From Streptomyces sp. NBC_00568 (GTDB lineage Bacteria > Actinomycetota > Actinomycetes > Streptomycetales > Streptomycetaceae): a stretch of 64,000 nucleotides of DNA. Positions 51,242 to 60,205 of the stretch are shown here, in pieces (within the stretch, counting starts at the first letter, position 1; each line of letters starts with the position of its first letter). The DNA lies in contig NZ_JAPENW010000001.1 in NCBI RefSeq assembly GCF_026341855.1, positions 5,757,001 to 5,821,000 on the forward strand, in the 5' to 3' direction. Below the pieces are notes generated by a model. The model had not been told where the DNA came from and did not search any database. It saw only the letters and a list, made by a program, of their open reading frames with translations. The position numbers and the translations under genes were made by a program.

Positions 51242-51290
51242 CGAACGGCCCGCCCGACGGCCGGACTCGGCCGTCGGGCGGGCCGGTTCG
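51242..51290. terminator. Strong bidirectional terminator
   Basis: GGCCCGCCCGACGGCC (51247-51262) and GGCCGTCGGGCGGGCC (51269-51284) form a perfect 16-bp stem with a 6-nt loop, extended by CGAAC/GTTCG after a one-base bulge. It separates the convergent cytochrome b and gluconate permease genes. Confidence 0.88.
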
Positions 51291-51304
51291 CGGCCCGGCT
51301 GTCC

Positions 51305-52702
51305 CTAGATGACCAGGGACAGCAGCAGCACCAGTCCTCCGGCCACCACCGAGATGATGGTCTCCATGACGGACCAGGTCTTGACGGTCTGACCGACGCT
51401 CAGACCGAAGTACTCCTTCACCAGCCAGAAGCCGGCGTCGTTGACATGGCTGAAGAAGAGCGAGCCCGCGCCGATCGCGAGGACGAGCAGGGAGGTGTGG
51501 GTGGTCGACATGTCGGCCGCGAGGGGCGCGACGAGACCGGCCGCCGAGATGGTGGCGACGGTCGCCGAACCGGTCGCGAGACGGATCGCCACCGCGATCA
51601 GCCAGGCCAGCAGCAGCGCGGGGATCGACCAGTCCTCGGAGATCTCGAGGATCATCCGGCCCACGCCGGAGTCGATCAGGGTCTGCTTGAAACCGCCGCC
51701 CGCACCGACGATCAGCAGGATGCCCGCGATGGGGGCGAGGGACTTCTCGACCGTCGTCGAGATGCGCTCCTTGGTGAAGCCGGCCGCCCGGCCCAGGGTG
51801 AACATGCCCACGATCACGGCCGCGAGCAGGGCGATCAGCGGCGCTCCGACGACGTCGAAGACGCGCTGCGTCATGTCCGTCGGGTCGTCGACGACGATGT
51901 CCACCAGCGCCTTGGCCAGCATCAGCACCACCGGCAGCAGCATGGTGGCGAGGGTCGCGCCGAAGCTGGGGCGCTTCTCCAGGTCCTCCGAGGCACGCTG
52001 CGGGATCATGCGGTCGGGGGCCTGGACGTCCACCCAGCGGGCCGCGTACCGCGAGAACACCGGACCCGCGACGATCACCGTCGGGATGGCGATCAGGACA
52101 CCGAGGGCGAGGGTGATGCCGAGGTTCGCGTGCACCGCGTCGATCGCGACCAGCGGGCCGGGGTGCGGCGGAATCAGACCGTGCATCACCGACAGGCCCG
52201 CGAGCGCCGGGATGCCGATGCGCATCAGCGAGTAGTTGCCGCGCTTGGCGACCATCAGGACCACCGGGATCAGCAGCACGATGCCGACCTCGAAGAACAG
52301 CGGCAGACCGATCACCGAGGCGATCAGCACCATCGCCCACGGCATGGCGCGCCCGCCGGCCTTCGCGAGGATGGTGTCGACGATCTGGTCGGCGCCGCCC
52401 GAGTCGGCGAGCAGCTTGCCGAGGATCGCGCCGAGGGCGATCAGGACGCCCACGCCGGCCACGGTCGAGCCGAGTCCGGTGGTGAAGCTGACGATGACCT
52501 TGTCGAGCGGGGCACCGGCGAACGCGCCGAGGGCCAGGGAGCCGATGGTCAGGGCCAGGAAGGCGTGCAGCTTGAACTTGGTGATGAGCAGGACGATGAC
52601 GGCGATGCCCGCCAGCACGGCTATGCCCAGTTGAGCGTGGCCCGCCGAGGTGATCGGTTCGACGGTGTCCGCTGCCAGCATCTCGACACTGAGTCTGGTC
52701 AC
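51305..52702 (-). CDS. gntP: GntP family gluconate:H+ symporter
   Basis: A 465-aa transporter with about 12-14 hydrophobic segments. KFKLHAFLALTIGSLALG, LIPPHPGPLVAIDAVHANLGIT, GAGGGFKQTLIDSGVG and SHVNDAGFWLVKEYFGLS are the classical GntP blocks. Its start is GTG 52702, 8 nt after AAGGGA. The gluconate kinase gene is 219 bp upstream on the same strand, so gluconate is the natural substrate: uptake here, then phosphorylation to 6-phosphogluconate. Confidence 0.94.
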   Translation of the reverse strand: MTRLSVEMLAADTVEPITSAGHAQLGIAVLAGIAVIVLLITKFKLHAFLALTIGSLALGAFAGAPLDKVIVSFTTGLGSTVAGVGVLIALGAILGKLLADSGGADQIVDTILAKAGGRAMPWAMVLIASVIGLPLFFEVGIVLLIPVVLMVAKRGNYSLMRIGIPALAGLSVMHGLIPPHPGPLVAIDAVHANLGITLALGVLIAIPTVIVAGPVFSRYAARWVDVQAPDRMIPQRASEDLEKRPSFGATLATMLLPVVLMLAKALVDIVVDDPTDMTQRVFDVVGAPLIALLAAVIVGMFTLGRAAGFTKERISTTVEKSLAPIAGILLIVGAGGGFKQTLIDSGVGRMILEISEDWSIPALLLAWLIAVAIRLATGSATVATISAAGLVAPLAADMSTTHTSLLVLAIGAGSLFFSHVNDAGFWLVKEYFGLSVGQTVKTWSVMETIISVVAGGLVLLLSLVI

Positions 52703-52921
52703 GGTGGTTCCCTTGCTTGAGAAACGGACGCGGGGAAGGTGGTACGCGAAGAAGCGCCTTCCGGACGGAAGGCAGGGGTGAAGAAGCCGGGGGTGGAGAA
52801 CGGGGTGGAGAAGACAGGGGGAGAGACGACACCGTCGCTTCGCGGGACGGGGCGTGACGGGTCGGCACGGTGAAGCGCGGGCGCTCGCGCCGGGGGACGG
52901 CGTTACCGCGAGGGCACGGCG

Positions 52922-53449
52922 CTACGGTCGGGGCGGGGCGAGACCGTCGAGCGCGGCCACGGCCCGTTCGGTGATCTCGTCGGGGCCGCCGGACACGTCC
53001 ACACAGACCCCCGCCTCGTCCGCCGCCAGCGGCTGGAGCGTGGCGAACTGCGAGTCGAGGAGCGCGGTGGGCATGAAGTGCCCCTTGCGGTGCGACATCC
53101 GGTTCTCGATGAGTTCGCGGTCACCGGTGAGGTGGACGAAGACGACCCCGGGTGCCGCGGCCCGCAACCGGTCCCGGTAACTGCGCTTCAGCGCCGAGCT
53201 GCTGACCACACCCCCGAGCCCCGCCCGGTCGTGCGCCCACCGCCCGATGGAGTCCAGCCAGGGCAGGCGGTCCTCGTCGGTCAGCGGCGTCCCGGCCGTC
53301 ATCTTGGCGATGTTGGCCTGCGGGTGGAAGTCGTCGCCCTCGGCGTACGGAACGCCGAGCCGGGCCGCCAGCAACGGACCGATGGTGGTCTTTCCGGTGC
53401 CTGCGACGCCCATGACCACGACGACATGGGAGGTGGGACTGTGCTGCAT
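52922..53449 (-). CDS. gntK: Gluconokinase
   Basis: A 175-aa P-loop kinase (VVVMGVAGTGKTTIG) phosphorylating gluconate. GDDFHPQANIAKMTAGTPLTD (residues about 37-57, shown in part: GDDFHPQANIAKM), then DEDRLPWLDSI, SSSALKRSYRDRLR and HFMPTALLDSQFATLQ are GntK signatures. I favour ATG 53449. The GTG at 53491 would place a perfect 19-bp palindrome (53468-53486) inside the gene. It is divergent from a FadR-type GntR regulator and upstream of gntP. Confidence 0.93.
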   Translation of the reverse strand: MQHSPTSHVVVVMGVAGTGKTTIGPLLAARLGVPYAEGDDFHPQANIAKMTAGTPLTDEDRLPWLDSIGRWAHDRAGLGGVVSSSALKRSYRDRLRAAAPGVVFVHLTGDRELIENRMSHRKGHFMPTALLDSQFATLQPLAADEAGVCVDVSGGPDEITERAVAALDGLAPPRP

Positions 53450-53467
53450 CGCGCTCTCGCTGTCTTC

Positions 53468-53486
53468 GTCGACATCTGATGTCGAC
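53468..53486. promoter_or_regulatory. Perfect 19-bp palindrome, candidate gluconate operator
   Basis: GTCGACATCTGATGTCGAC is perfectly symmetric about the central T. It lies just upstream of gntK and 93 bp from the divergent regulator gene. A shorter perfect palindrome AAGTC-T-GACTT (53535-53545) sits closer to the regulator. Either could be the GntR site. Confidence 0.55.
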
Positions 53487-53579
53487 GCCACTGAAACGTA
53501 TTAGGTACGACGAATTCAAGAGTGTGTGACATATAAGTCTGACTTTTTGTTCTCGGCGTCATCCTCGTACGCTGGCCCC

Positions 53580-54281
53580 ATGACCACACGGGGCCGGGGA
53601 CTGCACGGACACGTACTGGAATCCCTCGGGCCGGCCATCACAGCGGGCGACTACCCACCGGGAAGCGTGCTGCGCACCGACGAACTCGCCCAGCGCTTCG
53701 AGGTGTCCCGCTCCGTGATGCGCGAGGCCGTCCGGGTGCTCGAATCGATGTACCTGGTCGAGTCCCGCCGCCGCGTCGGCGTGACGGTGCGCCCCAAGTC
53801 CGAGTGGAACGTCTACGACCCTCAGGTCATCCGCTGGCGGCTGGCCGGCGCCGACCGCCCCCACCAGCTCCGTTCGCTCACCGTGTTGCGCTCGGCGATC
53901 GAACCCGTCGCCGCGGGACTGGCCGCACGGCACGCCACCGCGGAGCAGTGCGCGGAGCTCACCGAGTGCGCGCTCGGCATGGTCGCCACCTCACGCGGGC
54001 AGCAGCTGGAGGGATACCTCGTCCACGACGTCGCCTTCCACCGGGTGATCCTCAACGCGTCGGGCAACGAGATGTTCGCCCGCCTCGGTGACGTCGTCGC
54101 GGAGGTGCTGTCCGGCCGGACCCATCACGAGGTCATGTTCGAGGACCCCGACCCCGCGGCCGTCACCCTGCACGTCCAGGTCGCCGAGGCCGTCCGCGAG
54201 GGCGACGCGCGCCGCGCCGAGCAGCTCACGCGCGAGATCACGGTCGGCGCGCTCCAGGAACTGGACATCCTGGCACCCTGA
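53580..54281 (+). CDS. FadR-subfamily GntR regulator of gluconate genes
   Basis: A 233-aa repressor. The winged helix covers residues about 10-75 (LGPAITAGDYPPGSVLRTDE, LAQRFEVSRSVMREAVRVLE, VESRRRVGVTV). The FCD ligand domain carries metal/ligand residues around VHDVAFHRVILNASGN and VTLHVQVAEAV. A TACGCT box (53568-53573) ends 6 nt before ATG 53580, pointing to a leaderless transcript and to this start rather than 53526. It is divergent from gntK, so it most likely responds to gluconate or 6-phosphogluconate. Confidence 0.92.
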   Translation: MTTRGRGLHGHVLESLGPAITAGDYPPGSVLRTDELAQRFEVSRSVMREAVRVLESMYLVESRRRVGVTVRPKSEWNVYDPQVIRWRLAGADRPHQLRSLTVLRSAIEPVAAGLAARHATAEQCAELTECALGMVATSRGQQLEGYLVHDVAFHRVILNASGNEMFARLGDVVAEVLSGRTHHEVMFEDPDPAAVTLHVQVAEAVREGDARRAEQLTREITVGALQELDILAP

Positions 54282-54371
54282 CGGTCCGCGCACCCTGACG
54301 GTCCGCGCACTCAGACGGTCCGCGCACTCAGACGGTCCGCACACTCCGCGGTCCGCGCACCCCGCCGGTCC
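54271..54371. repeat. Tandem repeat, 6 x 16-17 bp
   Basis: Six head-to-tail copies of GCGCACCCTGACGGTCC or close variants run from 54271 to 54371. The first copy contains the TGA stop (54279-54281) of the GntR gene, and the array ends 10 bp before the stop of the convergent UPF0225 gene. Confidence 0.82.
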
Positions 54372-54381
54372 GCCCCGGCGG

Positions 54382-54756
54382 TCAGTCGAGGAACTCCCCG
54401 TCCACGTACACCCAGGCCCCGTCCACCCGCTCGAACCGGCTCCGCTCGTGCAGCGAGCCGCCCCGGTAGGAAGCCCGGAAGGTCACGGTCCCCGCGGTGT
54501 GGAACGCCGAGCCCTGACCCGTGTCCAGGATCTCCAGGCCGGTCCACCGCATCCCCGCGTCGAACTCCACCCGGGCCGGCCGCGTCCGCGGATGCCAGGT
54601 CCGCAGCAGATACCCCTCGTCCTCCTTCACGAAGGCGCAGTAGCGCGACCGCATGAGCGCCTCGGCATTCGGCGCCGCGGCCTCGCCGCGATGGAAGCGC
54701 CCGCAGCAGCGCGCGTACGGCTCGGAGAGCCCGCAAGGACAGGAACGGCTGGTCAT
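54382..54756 (-). CDS. UPF0225 (YchJ-like) protein with SEC-C motif
   Basis: A 124-aa protein beginning SRSCPCGLSEPYARCCGRFH, a SEC-C zinc-binding motif (CXC...CC/CH). The YchJ domain follows with LMRSRYCAFVKEDEGYLLRTWH and FRASYRGGSLHERSRFERVDG. Function is unknown in the whole family. ATG 54756 is 4 bp after the M1 peptidase stop, with GGGAGA before it, so it is the last gene of the peptidase operon. Confidence 0.92.
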   Translation of the reverse strand: MTSRSCPCGLSEPYARCCGRFHRGEAAAPNAEALMRSRYCAFVKEDEGYLLRTWHPRTRPARVEFDAGMRWTGLEILDTGQGSAFHTAGTVTFRASYRGGSLHERSRFERVDGAWVYVDGEFLD

Positions 54757-54760
54757 CGCG

Positions 54761-56155
54761 TCATTCTCCCCGGACCCGCGCCGAGTCGGCGTTCGTGGGC
54801 GGATAGGCGGGCCGTGCCGGCATCTCCGGCGCGGGCGCGGGCAGCGGAGGCAGCGCCGTCTCGTACAGCCACTCCGCGAAGAGGTCGTCCAGGGGCTCGG
54901 CGGCGTAGCGCGAGACGTGCGAGGTGAAGGCGGACGTGGTGACCGCGCCGCCCCGGTGCAGGGTCGCCCAGCCGCGCAGCATGCGGAAGAACGCCTCGTC
55001 GCCCATCGCACAGCGGATCGCGTGCACCGTGAGCCCGCCGCGCTCGTAGAGCCGGTCGTCGAACATCAGCTTGCGTCCCGGGTCGGACAGCAGCAGGTCC
55101 TGCGGCAGCGCGGACAGCTTCCGGTGCGCCGCGGCGGCCAGCTGACGCGCCGGACGTCCGCCCGAGCGCTCCGACCACAGCCACTCGGCGTACTTGGCGA
55201 GCCCCTCGTTCAGCCAGATGTGCCGCCAGTCCGCGATCGACACGCTGTTGCCGAACCACTGGTGCGCCAGCTCGTGCGCGATCAGCCGCTCCGACCCCCG
55301 CGCCCCGTCGACATGGTTGGCGCCGAACAGCGAAAGACCCTGCGCCTCGACCGGGACGTCGAGCTCCTCCTCGGTCACCACCACCGCGTACTCGCCGAAC
55401 GGATACGGCCCGAAGAGCCTCTCGAACAGCTCCATCATCGCGGGCTGCCGCGCGAAGTCCCGGGAGAACTCCGGGAGCAGTTGCGCGGGCAGATGCCCGG
55501 ACTGGGGTACGCCCCCGAGGCCCGGGTCGCCGAGCAGCACCGTCTGGTACTTGCCGATCGACATGCCCACCAGATAGCTGGAGGTCGGCGCCGACTGCTC
55601 GTACACCCAGGTGGTCGTCGACGCCTTCGTCGTCCGCGTCAGCAGGCGCCCGCCCGCCACCACCGCGTACGAGGACGGCGTGGTGATCGAGATCTGGTAG
55701 GAGGCCTTGTCGGCCGGCCGGTCGTTGCACGGGTACCAGGACGGCGATCCGATCGGCTGGCTCGCCACCAGCGCCCCGTCCTCCAGCTCCTCCCAGCCGA
55801 GTCCGCCCCAGGGGCTGTTGACCGGCTTGGGGTTGCCCGACCAGTGCACCTCGACGGTGAACGCGGCACCGGCCCGGACCGGCTTCGGCGGACGGACCCG
55901 CAGCCTGCCGCCCCGGTGCGTGTAGTGCGGCGCCTTGCCGTCGACACGGATCCGGCCGATCCGGAAGTCGGCCAGGTTCAGCTGGAACTCGGTCAGCGCG
56001 GAGCGGCCCGCTATGGCGTTGATCCGCGCGGTGCCGGAGAGCCGGTTCGGGCCGGGGCGGTAGTCCAGCGCGAGCTCGTACCGGTGCGCCCGGTAACGGG
56101 CATCGCCGTTGGCCGGGAAATAGGGGTCCGGTCCCGCTGTCTGCTGAACGCTCAC
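54761..56155 (-). CDS. M1 family zinc metallopeptidase beside the Pls gene
   Basis: A 464-aa aminopeptidase-type enzyme. The zinc site is HELAHQ followed 18 residues later by NEGLAKYAEW (HEXXH-X18-E). The substrate-binding segment is EAQGLSLFG in place of classical GAMEN. It has the beta-sheet N-terminal and catalytic domains but lacks the large C-terminal domain of E. coli PepN. No signal peptide is seen. The gene lies 73 bp after the Pls-type synthetase on the same strand. The epsilon-polylysine-degrading enzyme of Streptomyces albulus is also an M1 peptidase, so a polymer-trimming role is an attractive inference. Confidence 0.92.
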   Translation of the reverse strand: MSVQQTAGPDPYFPANGDARYRAHRYELALDYRPGPNRLSGTARINAIAGRSALTEFQLNLADFRIGRIRVDGKAPHYTHRGGRLRVRPPKPVRAGAAFTVEVHWSGNPKPVNSPWGGLGWEELEDGALVASQPIGSPSWYPCNDRPADKASYQISITTPSSYAVVAGGRLLTRTTKASTTTWVYEQSAPTSSYLVGMSIGKYQTVLLGDPGLGGVPQSGHLPAQLLPEFSRDFARQPAMMELFERLFGPYPFGEYAVVVTEEELDVPVEAQGLSLFGANHVDGARGSERLIAHELAHQWFGNSVSIADWRHIWLNEGLAKYAEWLWSERSGGRPARQLAAAAHRKLSALPQDLLLSDPGRKLMFDDRLYERGGLTVHAIRCAMGDEAFFRMLRGWATLHRGGAVTTSAFTSHVSRYAAEPLDDLFAEWLYETALPPLPAPAPEMPARPAYPPTNADSARVRGE

Positions 56156-56228
56156 TGCTGCGACTGCTCCCTGCCCTGTGCTCGACGTACCGCTGTACCG
56201 CCCTTCGTATCCGACCGGGTCACGTCTT

Positions 56229-59200
56229 CTATGAACGCCAGGCCTCGATCGGATTGCCCAGCCAGCGGGTGTCGTCGGGAACGGACTCCGCCGCCATCAC
56301 GAGCGACGCGGGACCCAGGGTGGAACGGGCCCCTACGGTGCTGCCGGGCAGGACGATTCCGCCCGGGCCCAGGGTGGCGCCCTCACGGAGGACCACAGTA
56401 TCCGTCCGCAAGATCCGGTCGTGGAAGAGGTGGGTCTGCAGGACACAGCCCCGATTGACCGTCGCCGCGTCCCCGAGCGTCACCAGGTCCGTCTCGGGCA
56501 GCCAGTAACTCTCGACCCACGCGCCCCTGCCGATCCGGGCGCCCAGCCCGCGCAGCCACGCGGTCATCAGCGGCGTACCGGGCACGGATCCCGCCAGCCA
56601 CGGCACGGCCACGACCTCCACGAACGTGTCGGCCAGCTCGTTGCGCCACACGAAACCGCTCCACAGCGGATGCTCACCGGCGCGGTGCCGGCCGACCAGC
56701 AGCCACTTCGCCACGATGGACACCAGGCACCCGAGCACGCCCACCGCGAGCAGCACGGCCCCCGAGAACACCCACGCCCACGGGCCCAGCGCACACAGCG
56801 CCGCGATCGTCAGCACGGCCAGCGCCGCCGAACAGAACACCGGCACGAGCCGGCACACCTCCACCAGACCGCGGGCCCACAGCAGCCGGGCCGGCGGGTC
56901 GTAGGTACGGCTCTGATCGCCGCCCTGCGCCGCACGCGGCAGTTTCATCGGCGGCAGCCCCAGATACGAGGTGCCCTTCTTCGCCTTCTTCGGCGTCGCC
57001 GACAGCACCCCGACCAGACCGCCGTCCGGCACACTGCGGCCCGGAGCGGTCATCCCGGAGTTGCCGAGGAACGCCCGGCGGCCGATCTCGGCCCGCCCGA
57101 TGCGCATCCAGCCGCCCCCGAGCTCGTACGGCGCGGTCAGCGTGTCGTCGGCGAGGAACGCGCCCTCGCCGACCGTCGTCAGACTCGGCAGCGCGAGCAC
57201 GGTCGACACCTCCGCGCCCCGGCCGATCCGCATCCCCAGCAGCCGCAGCCACACCGGCGTGATCAGCCCGGCGTACAGCGGGAACAGCACCTCCCGGGAG
57301 CGGTCCATCAGCTGGGTGACCGTCCACGCCTGCCAGCCGATCCGGCTGTGGGTCGGATGCGTGCCCTCCCGCAGCCCGAGGCTCAGCAGCCGTACGGAGA
57401 CCAGGAGCAGCACCGCGTACGCGAGACCGAAGGCGAGCGTCGCCGGCACCAGGCCGAGCGCGGCACCGCGCAGCGCCTCACCGAGGCCCGCGTCCGCGCT
57501 CACGAACACCCGCGTCACGAGCAGCGCGGCGACGGAGGCCAGCACGGGCAGCGCGCTCAGCGCGAACCCGGTCGCGCCGTACATCGCCCGCCAGTACGTG
57601 CCACGCTGCGGCCTGTCCTTGGGCCATACGCGCTTGGCCTTGCCGAGCTTGACGGCGGGCGCGCCGGCCCAGCGCTGCCCGGTCGGAACCTGCCCCGCCA
57701 CGGCGGAACCCGGCGCCACCTCGGCACGCTTGCCGACCCGGGCGCCCGGGAAGAGGATGCTGCGCGTCCCGACCACGGCACCGGCGCCCACCTTCACGGC
57801 GCCGATCTCCAGCCGGTCACCGTCCAGCCAGTACCCCGACAGGTCCACCTCGGACTCGACGGCGGCACCCCGGCCCAGCTTGAGCATGCCGGTCACCGGC
57901 GGCAGCGAGTGCAGATCCACGTCCTGGCCGACCCTGGCGCCCAGGGCACGGGCGTACCGCTCCAGCCAGGACCCGGTCAGCGACGTCGCGCCGCTGAACC
58001 CGGCGAGCCGCTCGGCCGTCCAGAGCCGCAGATGGACGCTCCCACCACGCGGATACCGGCCGGGCTTCACCCCGCGCAGCAGCAGCCGCGCACCGCCCGC
58101 GGCGACGGCGAGCCGTCCCGGCGGGCTGAAGAGGACGAGCGCACCGGCGCCCACCAGCCACCACGAGGTGCTAGGTGCCCACGGATACGGACCGAACCAG
58201 TGCAGTACGTTGCCGAGCGCGGCCAGCGCCACGGTCCAGCGCAGCCCGAGCAGGCTGAACAGCGGGACCAGCACGAGCAGCTGGACCAGCTTGGCGCGCA
58301 GCGGGACGGGCGCGATGATCCGCTCGGCGCCGTCGTCCTGGCGGGACTTCTCCAGGTGCCGGGCCAGCTTGCGCAGCACGGGCTGCTGATAGATGTCGAG
58401 CACGGCGGCGCTCGGATAGCGGGCGCGCAGTCTCGTGGTGAGCTGGGCGGCGGCGAGACTGCTGCCGCCGATCGCGAAGAAGTCGTCGGTGGAGCCGCCG
58501 ACGGGGATGCCGAGGACCTCGCTCCACTGCTCGGCGAGCCAGGCCTCGGTGCCGTAGAGCTGCTCCTTGGCGCCACCCGCCTCCAGGCCCTCCAGCGGCC
58601 AGGGAAGCGCGTTCCGGTCGACCTTGCCGGACGTCCGGGTCGGCAGGTCCTCCACCGGGGCGATCAGCGGCACCAGAGCGGCGGGCAGTTCGGCGCGCAG
58701 CTTCTCGACGGCGGCCGCCTGGTCCCAGCCGTCCTGGGTGACGACATAGCCGACGAGGAGCTGGTTGCCGCCGCGCGCGGTCCGCACGGCGGCGGCGGCG
58801 CCCGCGACCCCGGGCAGCGCCTGGAGCGCAGCGTCCACCTCACCCAGCTCGATCCGGCGTCCGCCGAGCTTGATCTGCTCGTCGGCCCGCCCGAGGAAGA
58901 TCAGCCCCACGGGTTCGGCCTTGACCAGGTCACCGCTGCGGTACGCCCGCTCCCAGCCCAGCGACTCGAGCGGCGCGTACTTCTCGGCGTCCTTCTCGGC
59001 GTCGAGGTAGCGGGCGAGTCCGACCCCGCCGATCACCAGCTGGCCGCTGCCGCCCATCGGCACCGGCTCGCCGGCCTCGTCGACGACGGCCAGCTCCCAG
59101 CCGTTGAGCGGCAGCCCGATCCGGATGGGCTCGTCCCCGGTCAGCAGCGCGGCACAGGTCACGACGGTCGCCTCGGTCGGCCCGTACGTGTTCCAGACCT

Positions 59201-60104
59201 CCCGCCCCTCGGTCACCAGCCGCTGCGTCAGCTCGGGCGGGCAGGCCTCGCCGCCGAAGATCAGCAGCCGGACCTCGTTGAGGGTCTCGGGCTCCCACAG
59301 GGCGGCGAGGGTGGGCACGGTGGAGACGACGGTGATCTCCTGCTCGACCAGCCAGGGCCCGAGGTCGGCGCCGCTGCGCACCTGGGAGCGCGGCACGGGC
59401 ACCAGGCAGGCGCCGTACCGCCAGGCCAGCCACATCTCCTCGCAGGAGGCGTCGAAGGCGACGGAGAGGCCCGCCATGACCCGGTCGCTGGGGCCGATCG
59501 GCTCCTCGGTCAGGAAGAGCCCGGCCTCCGCGTCGACGAAGGCGGCGGCGCTGCGGTGGCTCACGGCCACGCCCTTGGGCTTGCCGGTGGAACCGGAGGT
59601 GAAGATGATCCACGCGTCGTGCTCGACGCCGGGCCGCCCCGCGGGAACCTCGGAGCGGCCGTCGACGGTCAGCTCGTGCCCGGCGCCGACGACCGCGCGC
59701 ACCCCGGCCTCGCCGAAGACCAGCTCGGCCCGCTCGTCGGGGTCCTCGGCGTCCACCGGAACATAGGCGGCACCGGCCGCGAGGACCCCGAGGATCGCCA
59801 CGTACAGCTCGTTCGTGCCGGACGGGACCCGCACGCCGACGCGGTCTCCGAGACCGACCCCGGCCTCCGCGAGCCGCCACCGCATGGCCTCGACCTCGGC
59901 GGCCAGGGCGCGGTAGGTGAGGGCACGCCGGCCGTCGTCGAGAGCGGGCTCGTCGGGGTACGCCCGAACGGAGGCGTCGAGGATGTCGACGAGCGTGCGC
60001 GGCGAGGCGGCCGAGGAGGCGGAGAAGCGAGCCTGGTCACCGAACTCCGCACGCACCTCGTCGTCGGACAACGCGAGTGCGGGGCCTTGCTGGAGGGCTG
60101 CCAT
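56229..60104 (-). CDS. Pls/PosA-type membrane poly(amino acid) synthetase
   Basis: A 1291-aa NRPS-like enzyme with the architecture of epsilon-poly-L-lysine synthetase: adenylation domain (about 35-500; FTSGSTGKPKG at 168, NTYGPTE at 305, TSGKVDR at 491), thiolation domain (FFAIGGSS, Ser549 carries phosphopantetheine), then six membrane helices interleaved with three left-handed-beta-helix-like repeats (LGARVGQDVDLHS; LGMRIGRGAEVST; LGARIGRGAWVES). There is no thioesterase or ordinary condensation domain. Aligning by eye with GrsA, the specificity residues are D218 A219 E222 S261 I282 G284 T306 V314 V315 K494. ATG 60104 has GAGGA upstream. Predicted product: homopolymer of lysine or a related basic amino acid. 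Confidence 0.92.
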   Translation of the reverse strand: MAALQQGPALALSDDEVRAEFGDQARFSASSAASPRTLVDILDASVRAYPDEPALDDGRRALTYRALAAEVEAMRWRLAEAGVGLGDRVGVRVPSGTNELYVAILGVLAAGAAYVPVDAEDPDERAELVFGEAGVRAVVGAGHELTVDGRSEVPAGRPGVEHDAWIIFTSGSTGKPKGVAVSHRSAAAFVDAEAGLFLTEEPIGPSDRVMAGLSVAFDASCEEMWLAWRYGACLVPVPRSQVRSGADLGPWLVEQEITVVSTVPTLAALWEPETLNEVRLLIFGGEACPPELTQRLVTEGREVWNTYGPTEATVVTCAALLTGDEPIRIGLPLNGWELAVVDEAGEPVPMGGSGQLVIGGVGLARYLDAEKDAEKYAPLESLGWERAYRSGDLVKAEPVGLIFLGRADEQIKLGGRRIELGEVDAALQALPGVAGAAAAVRTARGGNQLLVGYVVTQDGWDQAAAVEKLRAELPAALVPLIAPVEDLPTRTSGKVDRNALPWPLEGLEAGGAKEQLYGTEAWLAEQWSEVLGIPVGGSTDDFFAIGGSSLAAAQLTTRLRARYPSAAVLDIYQQPVLRKLARHLEKSRQDDGAERIIAPVPLRAKLVQLLVLVPLFSLLGLRWTVALAALGNVLHWFGPYPWAPSTSWWLVGAGALVLFSPPGRLAVAAGGARLLLRGVKPGRYPRGGSVHLRLWTAERLAGFSGATSLTGSWLERYARALGARVGQDVDLHSLPPVTGMLKLGRGAAVESEVDLSGYWLDGDRLEIGAVKVGAGAVVGTRSILFPGARVGKRAEVAPGSAVAGQVPTGQRWAGAPAVKLGKAKRVWPKDRPQRGTYWRAMYGATGFALSALPVLASVAALLVTRVFVSADAGLGEALRGAALGLVPATLAFGLAYAVLLLVSVRLLSLGLREGTHPTHSRIGWQAWTVTQLMDRSREVLFPLYAGLITPVWLRLLGMRIGRGAEVSTVLALPSLTTVGEGAFLADDTLTAPYELGGGWMRIGRAEIGRRAFLGNSGMTAPGRSVPDGGLVGVLSATPKKAKKGTSYLGLPPMKLPRAAQGGDQSRTYDPPARLLWARGLVEVCRLVPVFCSAALAVLTIAALCALGPWAWVFSGAVLLAVGVLGCLVSIVAKWLLVGRHRAGEHPLWSGFVWRNELADTFVEVVAVPWLAGSVPGTPLMTAWLRGLGARIGRGAWVESYWLPETDLVTLGDAATVNRGCVLQTHLFHDRILRTDTVVLREGATLGPGGIVLPGSTVGARSTLGPASLVMAAESVPDDTRWLGNPIEAWRS

Positions 60105-60199
60105 CGGGTCCTCACGTGTTGTTCCCGGAACGTCCGGGGAGCCGGTGGGCCCGCAGGTACGCCTGGGGATATTCCGGTCCAGCTCCAAACAAGCCTGGA

Positions 60200-60205
60200 A
60201 TTTTA
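60200..60205 (-). promoter_or_regulatory. Possible -10 box of the Pls gene
   Basis: The minus strand reads TAAAAT, about 96 bp before the Pls start; no convincing -35 accompanies it. The 337-bp gap 60105-60441 otherwise contains the terminator of the xylan operon and no gene. Confidence 0.3.

Noticed and set aside
56229..60104. Ordinary modular NRPS cluster
   Set aside because: There is no condensation or thioesterase domain and there are no tailoring genes; the membrane/LbH C-terminus defines the Pls type.
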